Shown: positions 6,520 to 13,963, counted from the first letter of the stretch. The stretch: 25,967 bases of DNA from an uncultured Alkalilimnicola sp. (GCA_937951875.1 CALGAN010000046.1:1-25967), one strand, 5' to 3'. Translations and numbers: made by a program. Notes: generated by a model not told the origin, from the sequence alone.

Positions 6520-7980
6520 ATGAAGCTCGCAGATCCCTCTCTTCTCCGCACGCAGGCCCTCATCGACGGCGTCTGGGTGGACGCCGACAGCGGCGAACGG
6601 TTCGGGGTGTACAACCCGGCCACCGGCGAGCTGATTGCGCAGGTGCCTGACATGGGCGAGGCGGAGACCCGGCGCGCCATCGACGCCGCCGCCCGCGCCC
6701 AGCGCGAATGGGCGGCGCGCCCGGCCAAGGAGCGCTCGGCCGTGGTGCGCGCCTGGCGCGACCTGATGATGCAGCACCAGCACGACTTGGCGCAGATCCT
6801 CACCGCCGAGCAGGGCAAGCCGCTCGCCGAGGCGCTCGGCGAGATCGCCTACGGCGCCAGCTACATGGAGTGGTTCGCGGAGGAGGCCAAGCGCGTGTAC
6901 GGCGAGACGGTGCCGGCGCCGAAGCCCGGGCAGCGGGTGCTAGTGCTGCGCCAGCCGGTGGGCGTAACCGCCGCCATCACGCCCTGGAACTTCCCCAGCG
7001 CCATGCTGGCCCGCAAGGTGGCGCCGGCGGTGGCCGCCGGCTGCAGCATGGTGGTGAAGCCGGCCGAGCAGACGCCGCTGTCCACCCTGGCGCTGGTCGA
7101 GCTCGGCCTGCGCGCCGGCCTGCCGGCCGGCCTGGTGAACGTGATCACCACCAGCCGCCCGGCGCCGGTCGGCAACGAGCTATGCGCCAACCCGCTGGTG
7201 CGCACGCTGAGCTTCACCGGCTCCACCGAAGTGGGCAAGCTGCTGATGCGCCAGTGCGCCGGCACGGTCAAGAAAGTGGCGCTGGAGCTGGGCGGTAGCG
7301 CGCCGTTCATCGTCTTCGACGACGCCGACCTCGACGCCGCGGTGGCGGGCGCCATGGCCTCGAAGTACCGCAATTCAGGCCAGACCTGCGTGTGCGCCAA
7401 CCGCTTCTTCATCCATGACCGGATCTACGACGCCTTCGCCGAGAAGCTGGCCAAGGCGGTCGCCACCCTCAAGGTCGGCCCCGGCACCGAGGAAGGCGTG
7501 AACCAGGGCCCGCTGATCGACGACAACGCCGTCGCCAAGGTCGAGTCGCACATCGCCGACGCCGTCAGCAAGGGCGCGCGCGTCATCGCCGGCGGCAAGC
7601 GTCACCCGCTGGGCCGCACTTTCTTCGAGCCCACGGTGCTCGCCGACGTCACCACCGACATGCTGATCGCCCACCAGGAAACCTTCGGCCCCGTGGCGCC
7701 GCTGTTCCGCTTCCATACCGAGGAAGAGGCCATCCGCCTGGCCAACGACACCGAGTACGGCCTGGCGGCGTACTTCTACACCCGCGACATCGGTCGGGTG
7801 ATGCGGGTGATGGAAGCCCTGGAGTACGGCATGGTCGGCGTCAACGAGGGCATTATCTCCTGTGAGGCCGCGCCGTTCGGCGGCTACAAGGAATCCGGCC
7901 TGGGCCGCGAGGGCTCGCGCCACGGCATGGATGAATACCTGGAGATGAAGTACGTGATGCTCGGCGGCCTGGACCGCTGA
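6520..7980 (+). CDS. gabD: NAD(P)-dependent succinate-semialdehyde dehydrogenase (GabD-like)
   Basis: An aldehyde dehydrogenase of 486 residues, normal for GabD, converting succinate semialdehyde to succinate. Visible features are TPWNFP with N157, K180 in VVKPAEQTP, the FTGST cofactor loop at 232-236, general base E256 in LELGG and nucleophile C290 in GQTCVCANRF. The double-Cys VCAN context and the segments APFIVFDDADLDAA and FGGYKESGLGREGS are typical of the GabD branch. One difference from the remembered GabD consensus is LELGGS rather than LELGGN. It follows the alcohol dehydrogenase by nine bases. Together they could take an omega-hydroxyacid or diol through the semialdehyde to succinate. 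No gabT or GABA permease is adjacent, so a role in GABA breakdown is not supported by context. Confidence 0.88.
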   Translation: MKLADPSLLRTQALIDGVWVDADSGERFGVYNPATGELIAQVPDMGEAETRRAIDAAARAQREWAARPAKERSAVVRAWRDLMMQHQHDLAQILTAEQGKPLAEALGEIAYGASYMEWFAEEAKRVYGETVPAPKPGQRVLVLRQPVGVTAAITPWNFPSAMLARKVAPAVAAGCSMVVKPAEQTPLSTLALVELGLRAGLPAGLVNVITTSRPAPVGNELCANPLVRTLSFTGSTEVGKLLMRQCAGTVKKVALELGGSAPFIVFDDADLDAAVAGAMASKYRNSGQTCVCANRFFIHDRIYDAFAEKLAKAVATLKVGPGTEEGVNQGPLIDDNAVAKVESHIADAVSKGARVIAGGKRHPLGRTFFEPTVLADVTTDMLIAHQETFGPVAPLFRFHTEEEAIRLANDTEYGLAAYFYTRDIGRVMRVMEALEYGMVGVNEGIISCEAAPFGGYKESGLGREGSRHGMDEYLEMKYVMLGGLDR

Positions 7981-7996
7981 GGTCAGCGGGCATGGC

Positions 7997-8023
7997 GGGA
8001 GACGGTCGCGCGGCGCGTCTCCC
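7997..8023 (+). terminator. Hairpin after gabD-like gene
   Basis: A perfect 8-bp stem (GGGAGACG paired with CGTCTCCC, 11-base loop) 16 bases after the gabD stop. No T tract follows, so termination would not be classical. Confidence 0.45.
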
Positions 8024-8043
8024 CCGTCCCGCGGCCTACCTTG

Positions 8044-8072
8044 GCCACGGCGCGGCACCGCCGCGCCGTGGC
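8044..8072. terminator. Perfect 13-bp hairpin between convergent genes
   Basis: GCCACGGCGCGGC, loop ACC, GCCGCGCCGTGGC: a very stable stem between the convergent ends of the gabD-like gene (7980) and the small Arg/Gln-rich gene (8080). It probably serves both strands as a transcript end or RNA-stabilising structure; neither side has a T tract. Confidence 0.5.
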
Positions 8073-8079
8073 GGGGCGA

Positions 8080-8442
8080 TCACTGCTGGGCTTGCTGCTG
8101 CTGCCAACCGGCGATCAGCGCTTCGATCTCTTCGATCTCGACACCCAGCTGCTGGGCGATCTCATCCGGCGGCTCGCGATGCAGCCACAGATCGCGCGCC
8201 CATTCGATCTCCTCCCTGGACAGGCGCGCGGGCTTGGGCGCGCGCTGGCGTTCCTGGTGCTCGCCTCCACCACCGCCTCGGGCGCGACGCTGGCCCTGGC
8301 GCTCGCCGCGCTGACGAGGCTGGCGACTGCCGGCCTCTTGCTGGCCGTTGCGCGCGCGCGTCTGGCGCTGGTTCTGATCCGAGCCGGCTCCTTGGCGCGG
8401 CGTTCTCTTACGAGGCCGATCGTCGGTGGGATTGTTCGACAT
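8080..8442 (-). CDS. Small Arg/Gln/Gly-rich basic protein with C-terminal helical (HTH-like) segment
   Basis: 120 residues from the ATG at 8442 (a GTG two codons earlier is the alternative). I do not recognise the family. Residues about 5-70 are disordered-looking and made almost only of R, Q, G, P, N, E and A, with a run of five glycines near 57-61; such tails often bind RNA. Residues about 72-115 look folded: LSREEIEWARDLWL, then DEIAQQLGVEIEEIEALIAGW, a pattern like a short helix-turn-helix. The C-terminus is Gln-rich. The plus strand also has a long open frame here, but the minus frame is preferred for its domain-like C-terminus. It is convergent with the gabD-like gene. A nucleic-acid-binding role is a guess from composition. 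Confidence 0.6.
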   Translation of the reverse strand: MSNNPTDDRPRKRTPRQGAGSDQNQRQTRARNGQQEAGSRQPRQRGERQGQRRARGGGGGEHQERQRAPKPARLSREEIEWARDLWLHREPPDEIAQQLGVEIEEIEALIAGWQQQQAQQ

Positions 8443-8654
8443 CAACACGACTCACAATGAACGGTCGAGAAGGCCCTGGCTGTCTTGCCGGGCCACCGGG
8501 GCGACGTGCGGACGGCGGCGCTTCGCATCGCCGTGGCCGACGCCGCGTCGGTTGCGAAGTGTGCCATAACCGAGGCTGGCGGACAGCCCGGCGAGTTCCG
8601 CATCGGGACGCTATTCTACCCCCGCCGGCGCGACCTGGCGCCGCGCTACCGCCG
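8443..8654. other. Intergenic region with a possible minus-strand -10 box
   Basis: 212 bases without a credible gene. A 54-codon minus-strand frame exists but has unstructured composition and no ribosome site. TAGAAT on the minus strand (8613-8618) resembles a -10 box, yet no -35 is visible. A 6-bp stem (CGGCGC/GCGCCG, 8626-8643) lies 11 bases beyond the 58-residue ORF's stop. Confidence 0.3.
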
Positions 8655-8831
8655 TTAGTCGTCGCTCTCGTCGTTGGCGACGTTGACGCCGGGATCGGCC
8701 AGCAGCGCCCGCAGCGCGCCGTCCGGCACGTTCATGTAGCCCGGGCGGGTGACCGCGACTGCCAGCTCCTCCAGACAACAGACCACCCCGGTCAGCTTAC
8801 CGCTCGGCCCCAAGAGGATGTGCACCGGCAT
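8655..8831 (-). CDS. Hypothetical 58-residue protein
   Basis: A short ORF from an ATG at 8831 preceded by GGGAG at seven-base spacing, ending in TAA. It begins MPVHILLGPSGKLTG and has two adjacent cysteines (C18, C19). Mid-protein is a GYMNVPDGALRALLADPG segment, and the end is acidic (NDESDD). I do not recognise it. The good ribosome site, the balanced composition unlike random high-GC frames, and a possible terminator upstream of it support a real gene. It lies 114 bases downstream of yfbR on the same strand. Confidence 0.6.
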   Translation of the reverse strand: MPVHILLGPSGKLTGVVCCLEELAVAVTRPGYMNVPDGALRALLADPGVNVANDESDD

Positions 8832-8910
8832 AGAGGTTCTCCCAATGCTGCCGCGCCGCGGGCAGATAGCCGGAATATTTGCGTATAACGACTATCGCAC
8901 AAAAACACCC

Positions 8911-8946
8911 GCCCCTGAGCGGATTCCCTAGCCGCATCTGGGAATC
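8911..8946 (-). terminator. Possible terminator of yfbR
   Basis: On the minus strand GATTCCC and GGGAATC form a 7-bp stem that includes part of the yfbR stop codon. It is followed by a short GC-rich stem and TTTTT (8911-8915). The T run is about 11 bases away from the nearer pairing, so this is a moderate candidate. Confidence 0.4.
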
Positions 8947-9538
8947 AATCGTGCCGGTTCAGCAGCTGATCCAGGGTAAGCCGGTAGCTGGGCAGGAAAG
9001 TCTCCAGGAAGTACTCGACCTCAGGCATCGCCAGCTCCTCCAGGCGGCGGCGGATGCCAGCGGCGGCATCGGCGAACTCGGAATTGCCGGCGCGCAGTTC
9101 GGCTTCGCACTTGATATAGGCCGCCAGCGTGTCGGCGGCCTTGATCAGCGCCCGGTGCTGCGCCGGCACCTGCTCCTCCAGCAGCAGCGGGCGATAGTCC
9201 TCGCGCAGATCCTCCGGCACCAGCGCCAGCAGCTCGCGCTCGGCGGCCCGCTCCAGCGCCTTGTACGCCTGGGTGATGGCGCTGTCGTGGTACTTCACCG
9301 GGCTGGGCAGATCGCCGGTGATGACTTCGGCGGCGTCATGGTAGAGCGCGGCGACCGCCACCGCGTTGGCGTCCACCTGGCCGCCGCAGCGGCGGTTATG
9401 GATCAGCGCCAGGGCATGGGCGATGGTGGCCACCTCCCAGGAGTGCTCCATCACGTTCTCGGCGATGGCGTTGCGCTTGAGACCCCAGCGGCGAATCCAA
9501 CGTAGCCTGCTCAGATACGCGAAAAAATGGCTGATCAT
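8945..9538 (-). CDS. yfbR: 5'-deoxynucleotidase YfbR (HD domain)
   Basis: An HD-domain metal-dependent phosphohydrolase, 197 residues (Escherichia YfbR has 199), which dephosphorylates deoxyribonucleoside 5'-monophosphates and helps balance dNTP pools. Metal and catalytic residues are all present: H32 in VMEHSWEVA, H67-D68 in LYHDAAEV, D76 in TGDLPSPVKY and D136 in KAADTLAAY, with the conserved R17 near the N-terminus. The start MISHFFAYLSRL matches the family's N-terminus, and GAGG sits seven bases before the ATG. It is followed after 114 bases by the 58-residue ORF. Nothing appears missing. Confidence 0.95.
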   Translation of the reverse strand: MISHFFAYLSRLRWIRRWGLKRNAIAENVMEHSWEVATIAHALALIHNRRCGGQVDANAVAVAALYHDAAEVITGDLPSPVKYHDSAITQAYKALERAAERELLALVPEDLREDYRPLLLEEQVPAQHRALIKAADTLAAYIKCEAELRAGNSEFADAAAGIRRRLEELAMPEVEYFLETFLPSYRLTLDQLLNRHD

Positions 9539-9586
9539 CGGCTGCCTCGTTGCCCCCGTTGCGACGCCCCCATCCTAGCCCCTGCT

Positions 9587-9603
9587 GCGACGGATTCCGT
9601 CGC
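9587..9603 (-). terminator. Hairpin just after the SDR gene
   Basis: A perfect 7-bp stem, GCGACGG / CCGTCGC with a three-base loop, seven bases beyond the SDR stop on the minus strand. No T tract follows. It may mark the end of the yliI-SDR transcript. Confidence 0.4.
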
Positions 9604-9610
9604 GGCGCGC

Positions 9611-10369
9611 TCAGCCGCGGCCGATGAACGGCATCTTGGTGGCCATCACCGTCATGAACTGCACGTTGGCCTCCAGCGGCAGGCTGGCCATGTACAGCAC
9701 CGCGCGGGCCACGTGCTCGACGTCCATGACCGGCTCCGGCAGCAGGCGGCCGTCGGCCTGCGGCACGCCCTCGCTCATGCGCGCGGTCATGTCGGTGGCG
9801 GCGTTGCCGATGTCGATCTGGCCGCAGGCGATGTCATACTTGCGCCCGTCCAGCGAGGTGGCCTTGGTCAGGCCGGTGATGGCGTGCTTGGTGGCGGTGT
9901 ACGGCGCGGAGTTCGGCCGCGGCGAGTGGGCCGAGATCGAGCCGTTGTTGATGATCCTTCCGCCGCGCGGATTCTGGCTCTTCATCAGCTTGAAGGCTTC
10001 CTGGGTGCAGAGGAAGGCGCCGGTGAGATTGGTGTCCACCACCGCCTGCCAGCGCTCGAAGCTCAAGTCCTCCAGCGGCACCGGCGGCGCACCGGCGCCG
10101 GCGTTGTTGAACAGCAGATCGAGCCGGCCGAAGCGCTCGCGCACCTGCGCGAACAGATGCCGCACCGAGGCCGGGTCGCGCACGTCGGTCGGCACCACCA
10201 GGCAACGCTCGGCCAGTTCGCCGGCCGCCGCGGCCGTCTCGCGCAGCGCCTGCTCGCGCCGCCCGGCCAGCGCCACCGCGTAGCCCTCGCGCAGCAGCGC
10301 CAGCGCCACCGCGCGACCGATGCCGCTGCCGGCGCCGGTCACCAGCGCCACTTTTTCAGATTCGTTCAT
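9611..10369 (-). CDS. Short-chain dehydrogenase/reductase (SDR), classical type
   Basis: An NAD(P)-dependent oxidoreductase, 252 residues from the ATG at 10369. Classical SDR features are the cofactor motif TGAGSGIG at 11-18, the NNAGAG motif, catalytic Ser in NNGSISAHSP, and Tyr and Lys in YTATKHA. An R-R pair after the second strand (AGRREQAL) suggests NADP, tentatively. The substrate cannot be assigned. The C-terminal part (AVLYMASLPLEANVQFMTVM) is like many SDR proteins annotated only as family oxidoreductases. AGGAGAGAGCGG precedes this ATG; a start 13 codons upstream is possible but lacks such a site. The YliI-type dehydrogenase gene ends 41 bases upstream on the same strand, so co-transcription is likely. 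Confidence 0.92.
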   Translation of the reverse strand: MNESEKVALVTGAGSGIGRAVALALLREGYAVALAGRREQALRETAAAAGELAERCLVVPTDVRDPASVRHLFAQVRERFGRLDLLFNNAGAGAPPVPLEDLSFERWQAVVDTNLTGAFLCTQEAFKLMKSQNPRGGRIINNGSISAHSPRPNSAPYTATKHAITGLTKATSLDGRKYDIACGQIDIGNAATDMTARMSEGVPQADGRLLPEPVMDVEHVARAVLYMASLPLEANVQFMTVMATKMPFIGRG

Positions 10370-10410
10370 CCGCTCTCTCCTCGTGGATCGGTTATGGTTA
10401 TCGAACACCG

Positions 10411-11553
10411 CTAGCGCACCGGCCGCAGCCGCAGCAGCGCGCCGTCGCCACTGTCCACCAGCAGGTACAGCAGCCCGTCCGGCCCCTGCCGCACGGCGCG
10501 GATGCGCAGCCCCAGATCGCTCAACAGCCGCTCCTCGGCGACGATTTTCTCACCCTCCACCGTCAGCCGCGCCAGATGCGTCTGCGCCAGCGCGCCGACG
10601 AACAGGTTGCCGCGCCATTTGGGGAAGGCGTCGCCGGTGTAGAACTCCATGCCGGACGGCGCGATCGACGGCGTCCACTGATAAATGGGCTGCTCGTAGC
10701 CCTCCTTGTGGGTGGGGCCGATCTCCGGGCCGTAGTATTCGCGGCCGTAAGTGATCACCGGCCAGCCGTAGTTCTTGCCCGGCTCGGGCAGATTGATTTC
10801 GTCGCCGCCGCGCGGGCCGTGCTCGTGGATCCACAGCCGGCCGGTGTCGGGATGCAGAACCATGCCCTGGATGTTGCGGTGGCCCAGGCTGTAGATGGCC
10901 GGCAGAGCGTCGTCGCGGCCGACGAAGGGGTTGTCGGCGGGAATGCTGCCGTCGTCGTTGAGGCGAATCAGCTTGCCGTTGTGGTCCTTGAGATCCTGAG
11001 CCCGTTGGCGCTGGTTGCGCTCGCCCAGGCTGATGAACAGCTTGCCGTCGCGGTCGAACACCAGCCGCGAACCGAAATGGTGGCCGGTATCGACGAACGG
11101 GGTGGCACGGAACAGCACCTCGAAACCGGTCAAGCGGTCGCCGTCGAGGCGGCCGCGGCCGACATGGGTGCCGATCCCGCCTTCGCCGGCCGCGACGTAG
11201 CTGAGATAGACCCAGCGATTGTCGGCGAACCGCGGATGCAGCGCCACGTCCAGTAAGCCGCCCTGGCCGCGCGCGACGATCGCCGGCAGGCCTTCGACAC
11301 GGCGGCGCTTGCCGCTGGCGGGGTCGATCAGATTGAGCCGCCCCGGCCGTTCCGTCACCAGCAGCCGACCGTCCGGCAGAAAGGCCAGGCCCCAGGGATG
11401 CGCCAACTCGTCCGCCACGATCTCGACACGGAAATCGTGCAGCGCGCTGGTCTGAACCTGACGGGGAACGGCGAAACCGGTGAGGAACAGGGCGAAACCC
11501 AACAACGGCAGGATCAGCAGCGATGACAGCAGATAACGGACGTAGCGCGGCAT
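10411..11553 (-). CDS. yliI: PQQ-dependent soluble aldose sugar dehydrogenase (YliI-like)
   Basis: A beta-propeller quinoprotein, 380 residues, oxidising aldose sugars with PQQ, probably in the periplasm. Residues about 7-29 form a hydrophobic signal or anchor segment. The mature part begins near 40 with the propeller. Conserved pieces are HPWGLAFLPDGRLLVTERPG, TGHHFGSRLVF with H158-H159, GHRNIQG at 224-230 and HEHGPRGGDEINLPEPGKNY, which fit the cofactor and calcium sites of the GDH/YliI family. AAGGAGG stands just before the ATG. PQQ synthesis genes are not in the window. The SDR gene follows on the same strand after 41 bases. Confidence 0.92.
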   Translation of the reverse strand: MPRYVRYLLSSLLILPLLGFALFLTGFAVPRQVQTSALHDFRVEIVADELAHPWGLAFLPDGRLLVTERPGRLNLIDPASGKRRRVEGLPAIVARGQGGLLDVALHPRFADNRWVYLSYVAAGEGGIGTHVGRGRLDGDRLTGFEVLFRATPFVDTGHHFGSRLVFDRDGKLFISLGERNQRQRAQDLKDHNGKLIRLNDDGSIPADNPFVGRDDALPAIYSLGHRNIQGMVLHPDTGRLWIHEHGPRGGDEINLPEPGKNYGWPVITYGREYYGPEIGPTHKEGYEQPIYQWTPSIAPSGMEFYTGDAFPKWRGNLFVGALAQTHLARLTVEGEKIVAEERLLSDLGLRIRAVRQGPDGLLYLLVDSGDGALLRLRPVR

Positions 11554-11687
11554 GGGATCCTCCTTGGAGTATTCGTTCTCCCAGCGATGCCGGTCGCGTC
11601 GGCGCGCTCAGTCATAGCCGTGGAAGCGCCCGAGCCCGGCCCGTTTCCGGACCCCTATAGTGCCTCAATCCGCCGCCGTGCGGCGTA
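11554..11687 (-). other. Gap upstream of the YliI-like gene
   Basis: 134 bases between the permease stop and the sugar dehydrogenase start, both on the minus strand. It holds a small 6-bp stem (CGCCGC/GCGGCG, 11670-11684) just beyond the permease stop, and a TATAGG on the minus strand (in CACTATAGGG) that might be a weak -10. I see no gene. Confidence 0.25.
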
Positions 11688-13067
11688 CTACCGCCTCCCC
11701 CCGCCGCGCCGGGTCAGCGCGCGGTTCACCAGCCACAGCCCCAGGCCGATGGCGATCAGCACCGCCGCCACCAGATACTGCACCGGCTCGCGGCCGCTCC
11801 ACGGTCCCACCAGGAAGGCGCAGCTGAGCGCGCCCAGCACCGCCAGCGGCGTGGCGGTGCGGAAGTGCCGATGCTCGACCCGGTCGCGGCGCAGCACCAG
11901 TACGGCGATGTTCACCGCCACGAACACGCCCATCAGCAGCAGCGTGGTGGTGCCAGCCAGCGCCGGGATCTCGCCCACGAAGATGATCAGCGCCAACGCC
12001 AGCGCGGTGGTGAAGGCGATGGCGGCATACGGCGTGCGCCGCCGCGGATGGACCTTGCCCAGGCCGACCGGCAGCACGCCCTCGCGGCTCATGCCGTACA
12101 GCAGCCGGCTCGCCATCAACATGTTCAGCAGCGCGGTGTTGGCGACCGCGAACATGGTGATGAGCCCGAACAGCCACAGCGGGAAGCCGGGCGCGCCGGT
12201 GGCGACCACGGTCAGCAGCGGCGTGTCGCCCTCGGCCAGCCGCTCGGGCGGCACCACGCTGATCGCCGCCACCGCCACCAGCACGTAGATCAGCGCGGTG
12301 ACGGCCAGCGCCGAGAGCAGCACGCGGGGGAAAATTCGGCTGGGGTTTCGGCATTCCTCCACCATGTTGACCGAGTCCTCGAAGCCGATCATGGCGAAGA
12401 AAGCCAGCGTGGTGGCGGTGATCGCCGGCCAGACCATGCCGTCGGTCCCCGCCGTCCCGAACTCGAGCACGCGTGCCGGCTCGCCCCCGCCCGTGCCGAG
12501 CACCCATACCCCGATGGCGATGACGATCAGCAGACCGGTCAGCTCCACCAGCGTGAACAGCACATTGGCCTTGAGGCTCTCGCCCACGCCGCGGTAGTTG
12601 ATCACCGCGATCACCAGCATGAAGGCGAGCCCCACCAGCGTTATCCCCACCCCCTCCAGCATGGTCAGGTCGAAAGCGTCGGCCAGATTGGCGGCGAAGG
12701 CGCGCGACGCGGTCGACGCCGAGGTGATCCCCGAGCACATCACCGCGAAGCCGACCACGAAGGTGAAAGCCTGCGAACCGAACGCCTTGTGCACGTACAG
12801 CGCGGCACCGGCGGCGCGCGGATACTTGGTGACCAGCTCCAGATAGCTCAGGGCGGTGAGCAAGGCGACCGCCACCGCCAGCAGGAACGGCAGCCAGACC
12901 ATGCCGCCCACGTAGCTGGCCACCTCGCCGGTGAGGGTGTAGATACCAGTCCCGAGCAGGTCGCCGACGATGAACAGCAGGAGCAGCGTCGGCCCGATCG
13001 CCCGCTTCAGTCCGATGTCGGCGGTCGTGCCCGGGTTGGCGCCGGCCGCGCTGCCGAGTTCGGTCAT
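11688..13067 (-). CDS. APC-superfamily amino-acid permease
   Basis: An inner-membrane transporter, 459 residues, with about 12 hydrophobic segments. The first helix has the APC glycine-rich substrate motif IVGDLLGTGIYTL. Later signatures are SYLELVTKYPRAAGAALYV, TLAFFAMIGFEDSVNMVEE and MASRLLYGMSREGVLP. These fit the cationic amino-acid transporter/YfnA-like part of the APC superfamily, but the substrate cannot be fixed from sequence. The ATG at 13067 has AAGGAG at ideal spacing. A longer frame adds 14 residues (GTG/TTG-type start) rich in Arg and lacks support. It stands alone between the beta-barrel gene upstream and the sugar dehydrogenase downstream. Confidence 0.92.
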   Translation of the reverse strand: MTELGSAAGANPGTTADIGLKRAIGPTLLLLFIVGDLLGTGIYTLTGEVASYVGGMVWLPFLLAVAVALLTALSYLELVTKYPRAAGAALYVHKAFGSQAFTFVVGFAVMCSGITSASTASRAFAANLADAFDLTMLEGVGITLVGLAFMLVIAVINYRGVGESLKANVLFTLVELTGLLIVIAIGVWVLGTGGGEPARVLEFGTAGTDGMVWPAITATTLAFFAMIGFEDSVNMVEECRNPSRIFPRVLLSALAVTALIYVLVAVAAISVVPPERLAEGDTPLLTVVATGAPGFPLWLFGLITMFAVANTALLNMLMASRLLYGMSREGVLPVGLGKVHPRRRTPYAAIAFTTALALALIIFVGEIPALAGTTTLLLMGVFVAVNIAVLVLRRDRVEHRHFRTATPLAVLGALSCAFLVGPWSGREPVQYLVAAVLIAIGLGLWLVNRALTRRGGGRR

Positions 13068-13178
13068 GGAGTCTCCTTGCCGGCACAGGAGCCCGTCTCG
13101 GCGGCGCACCGCCGGGGGCGAGGAGTCGGGAATCGGTGACTAGACCGGGAGCACCCGGTCGCTGGCTCGACGAGACAT

Positions 13179-13206
13179 TCAGTAGGGCCGCCGGCCGAGC
13201 TTTCAA
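13179..13206 (-). promoter_or_regulatory. Possible promoter of the permease gene
   Basis: On the minus strand TTGAAA (13201-13206), 16 bases, then TACTGA (13179-13184). The -35 is good and the -10 poor. A 7-bp hairpin (GACCGGG/CCCGGTC, 13143-13160) lies in the resulting leader, upstream of the permease ribosome site. Confidence 0.25.
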
Positions 13207-13219
13207 CCGCGCGCGGCCG

Positions 13220-13249
13220 ACCGGCGCGGGCAGGCATGCCCGCGCCGGT
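13220..13249 (-). terminator. Perfect 12-bp hairpin after the outer-membrane protein gene
   Basis: ACCGGCGCGGGC, six-base loop, GCCCGCGCCGGT: exactly complementary arms about 25 bases beyond the beta-barrel stop in minus-strand sense. No T tract. It is probably a transcript end or stabilising structure. Confidence 0.5.
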
Positions 13250-13274
13250 TTCGGTTAGGGAGCGGACGCCGCCG

Positions 13275-13856
13275 CTAGAAGCGGTACATCACGCTGCCCA
13301 TCCAGACGTCGGTATCGACCCGGTCGAACACGTCGTTGTACTGCTGCCACTCGCCGCGCACGCCGAAGTTGGCGAAGTGGTACTGGGCGCCGATGCCGTA
13401 GGTGTAGTCGAAGCCGTCGCCGCCATCGAGGTTGCTGCCCGGGCCGGTGTTGCTGACGTCGGCGTCCCACCAGTAGCCGCCGAGCCGGCCGTACACCTCC
13501 ACCAGATGCGGCCCCCGCTCGAACACCGGCACGATGCCGAGCGCCGTCAGGTCGATGCCCTGAGCCTCGGCGCTGCCGGTGGGCCTGCCCTTGGCCTCGC
13601 CCAGATCGAAATAGCCGATCTCGGCGCCGATGAACCGGTGCGCGCGGAGGCCGGCGAACACCCGCCAAGCCGTGTCCTTGTCGTCGTCGGTGCCGAACCC
13701 GGCACCCCAGGAACCGCCGCCGACGTCGTATTCGGACTGACCGACGCCGGCGCCGACATACGGCTGCATGGTCATGACCGAGGGCCTGCCCTGGGCCACC
13801 GCCACGCCGCCGACGCCGAGCAGCGCCACGACCGTAACAAGTTTGCTGAGCTGCAT
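13275..13856 (-). CDS. Outer-membrane beta-barrel protein
   Basis: A small porin-like or OmpA/OmpW-type barrel, 193 residues. It starts with a signal peptide (MQLSKLVTVVALLGVGGVAVAQ, cleavage probably after AVA near 21). The mature protein has alternating Gly/aromatic beta strands such as MQPYVGAGVGQSEYDV, FIGAEIGYFDLGEAKG, LVEVYGRLGGYWWDADV, YTYGIGAQYHFANFGVRGEW and WMGSVMYRF. It ends in Phe, as expected for BAM-dependent insertion. The pattern suggests eight strands; the role (structural, ligand binding or narrow channel) is unknown. GGGAGG precedes the ATG at 13856. An upstream ATG at 13892 would add 12 basic residues and spoil the signal peptide. It is divergent from the HxlR gene, which may regulate it. 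Confidence 0.88.
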   Translation of the reverse strand: MQLSKLVTVVALLGVGGVAVAQGRPSVMTMQPYVGAGVGQSEYDVGGGSWGAGFGTDDDKDTAWRVFAGLRAHRFIGAEIGYFDLGEAKGRPTGSAEAQGIDLTALGIVPVFERGPHLVEVYGRLGGYWWDADVSNTGPGSNLDGGDGFDYTYGIGAQYHFANFGVRGEWQQYNDVFDRVDTDVWMGSVMYRF

Positions 13857-13880
13857 AACTAGCCTCCCGCATCCGTACGA

Positions 13881-13892
13881 ATGGCGCGCCAT
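13881..13892. promoter_or_regulatory. 12-bp perfect palindrome upstream of the beta-barrel gene
   Basis: ATGGCGCGCCAT, perfectly self-complementary, 24 bases upstream of the beta-barrel start in the divergent spacer with the HxlR gene. It is a possible operator; no partner protein is proven. Confidence 0.3.
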
Positions 13893-13932
13893 CCGGACCG
13901 CTCCGCGAACGCGGCGGCCCTTGAATCGGCGC

Positions 13933-13963
13933 GTAGCGCACCCCTACAGGGTATCCGCGCTAC
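13933..13963. promoter_or_regulatory. Spaced inverted repeat upstream of the HxlR gene
   Basis: GTAGCGC (13933-13939) and GCGCTAC (13957-13963), separated by 17 bases. It lies just after a TTGAAT (13921-13926) that could be a plus-strand -35 and about 50 bases before the HxlR start. It is a possible autoregulatory site; evidence is positional only. Confidence 0.3.

Noticed and set aside
8041..8460. Plus-strand frame of 139 codons opposite the Arg/Gln-rich protein
   Set aside because: Leu/Ala/Arg-rich with no clear ribosome site, and its start overlaps a 13-bp hairpin; the minus-strand frame has a domain-like C-terminus. Some doubt remains.
8460..8620. 54-codon minus-strand ORF between the two small genes
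   Set aside because: No ribosome site and Ala/Ser/Arg-rich composition typical of chance frames.
11665..13206. Minus-strand frame of 513 codons overlapping the permease in another phase
   Set aside because: Gly/Arg/Ala-rich, without hydrophobic helices, while the overlapping frame encodes a clear 12-helix permease with a ribosome site.
13275..13856. Upstream ATG at 13892 as the start of the beta-barrel protein
   Set aside because: It would place 12 basic residues before a normal signal peptide, while the ATG at 13856 has GGGAGG upstream.
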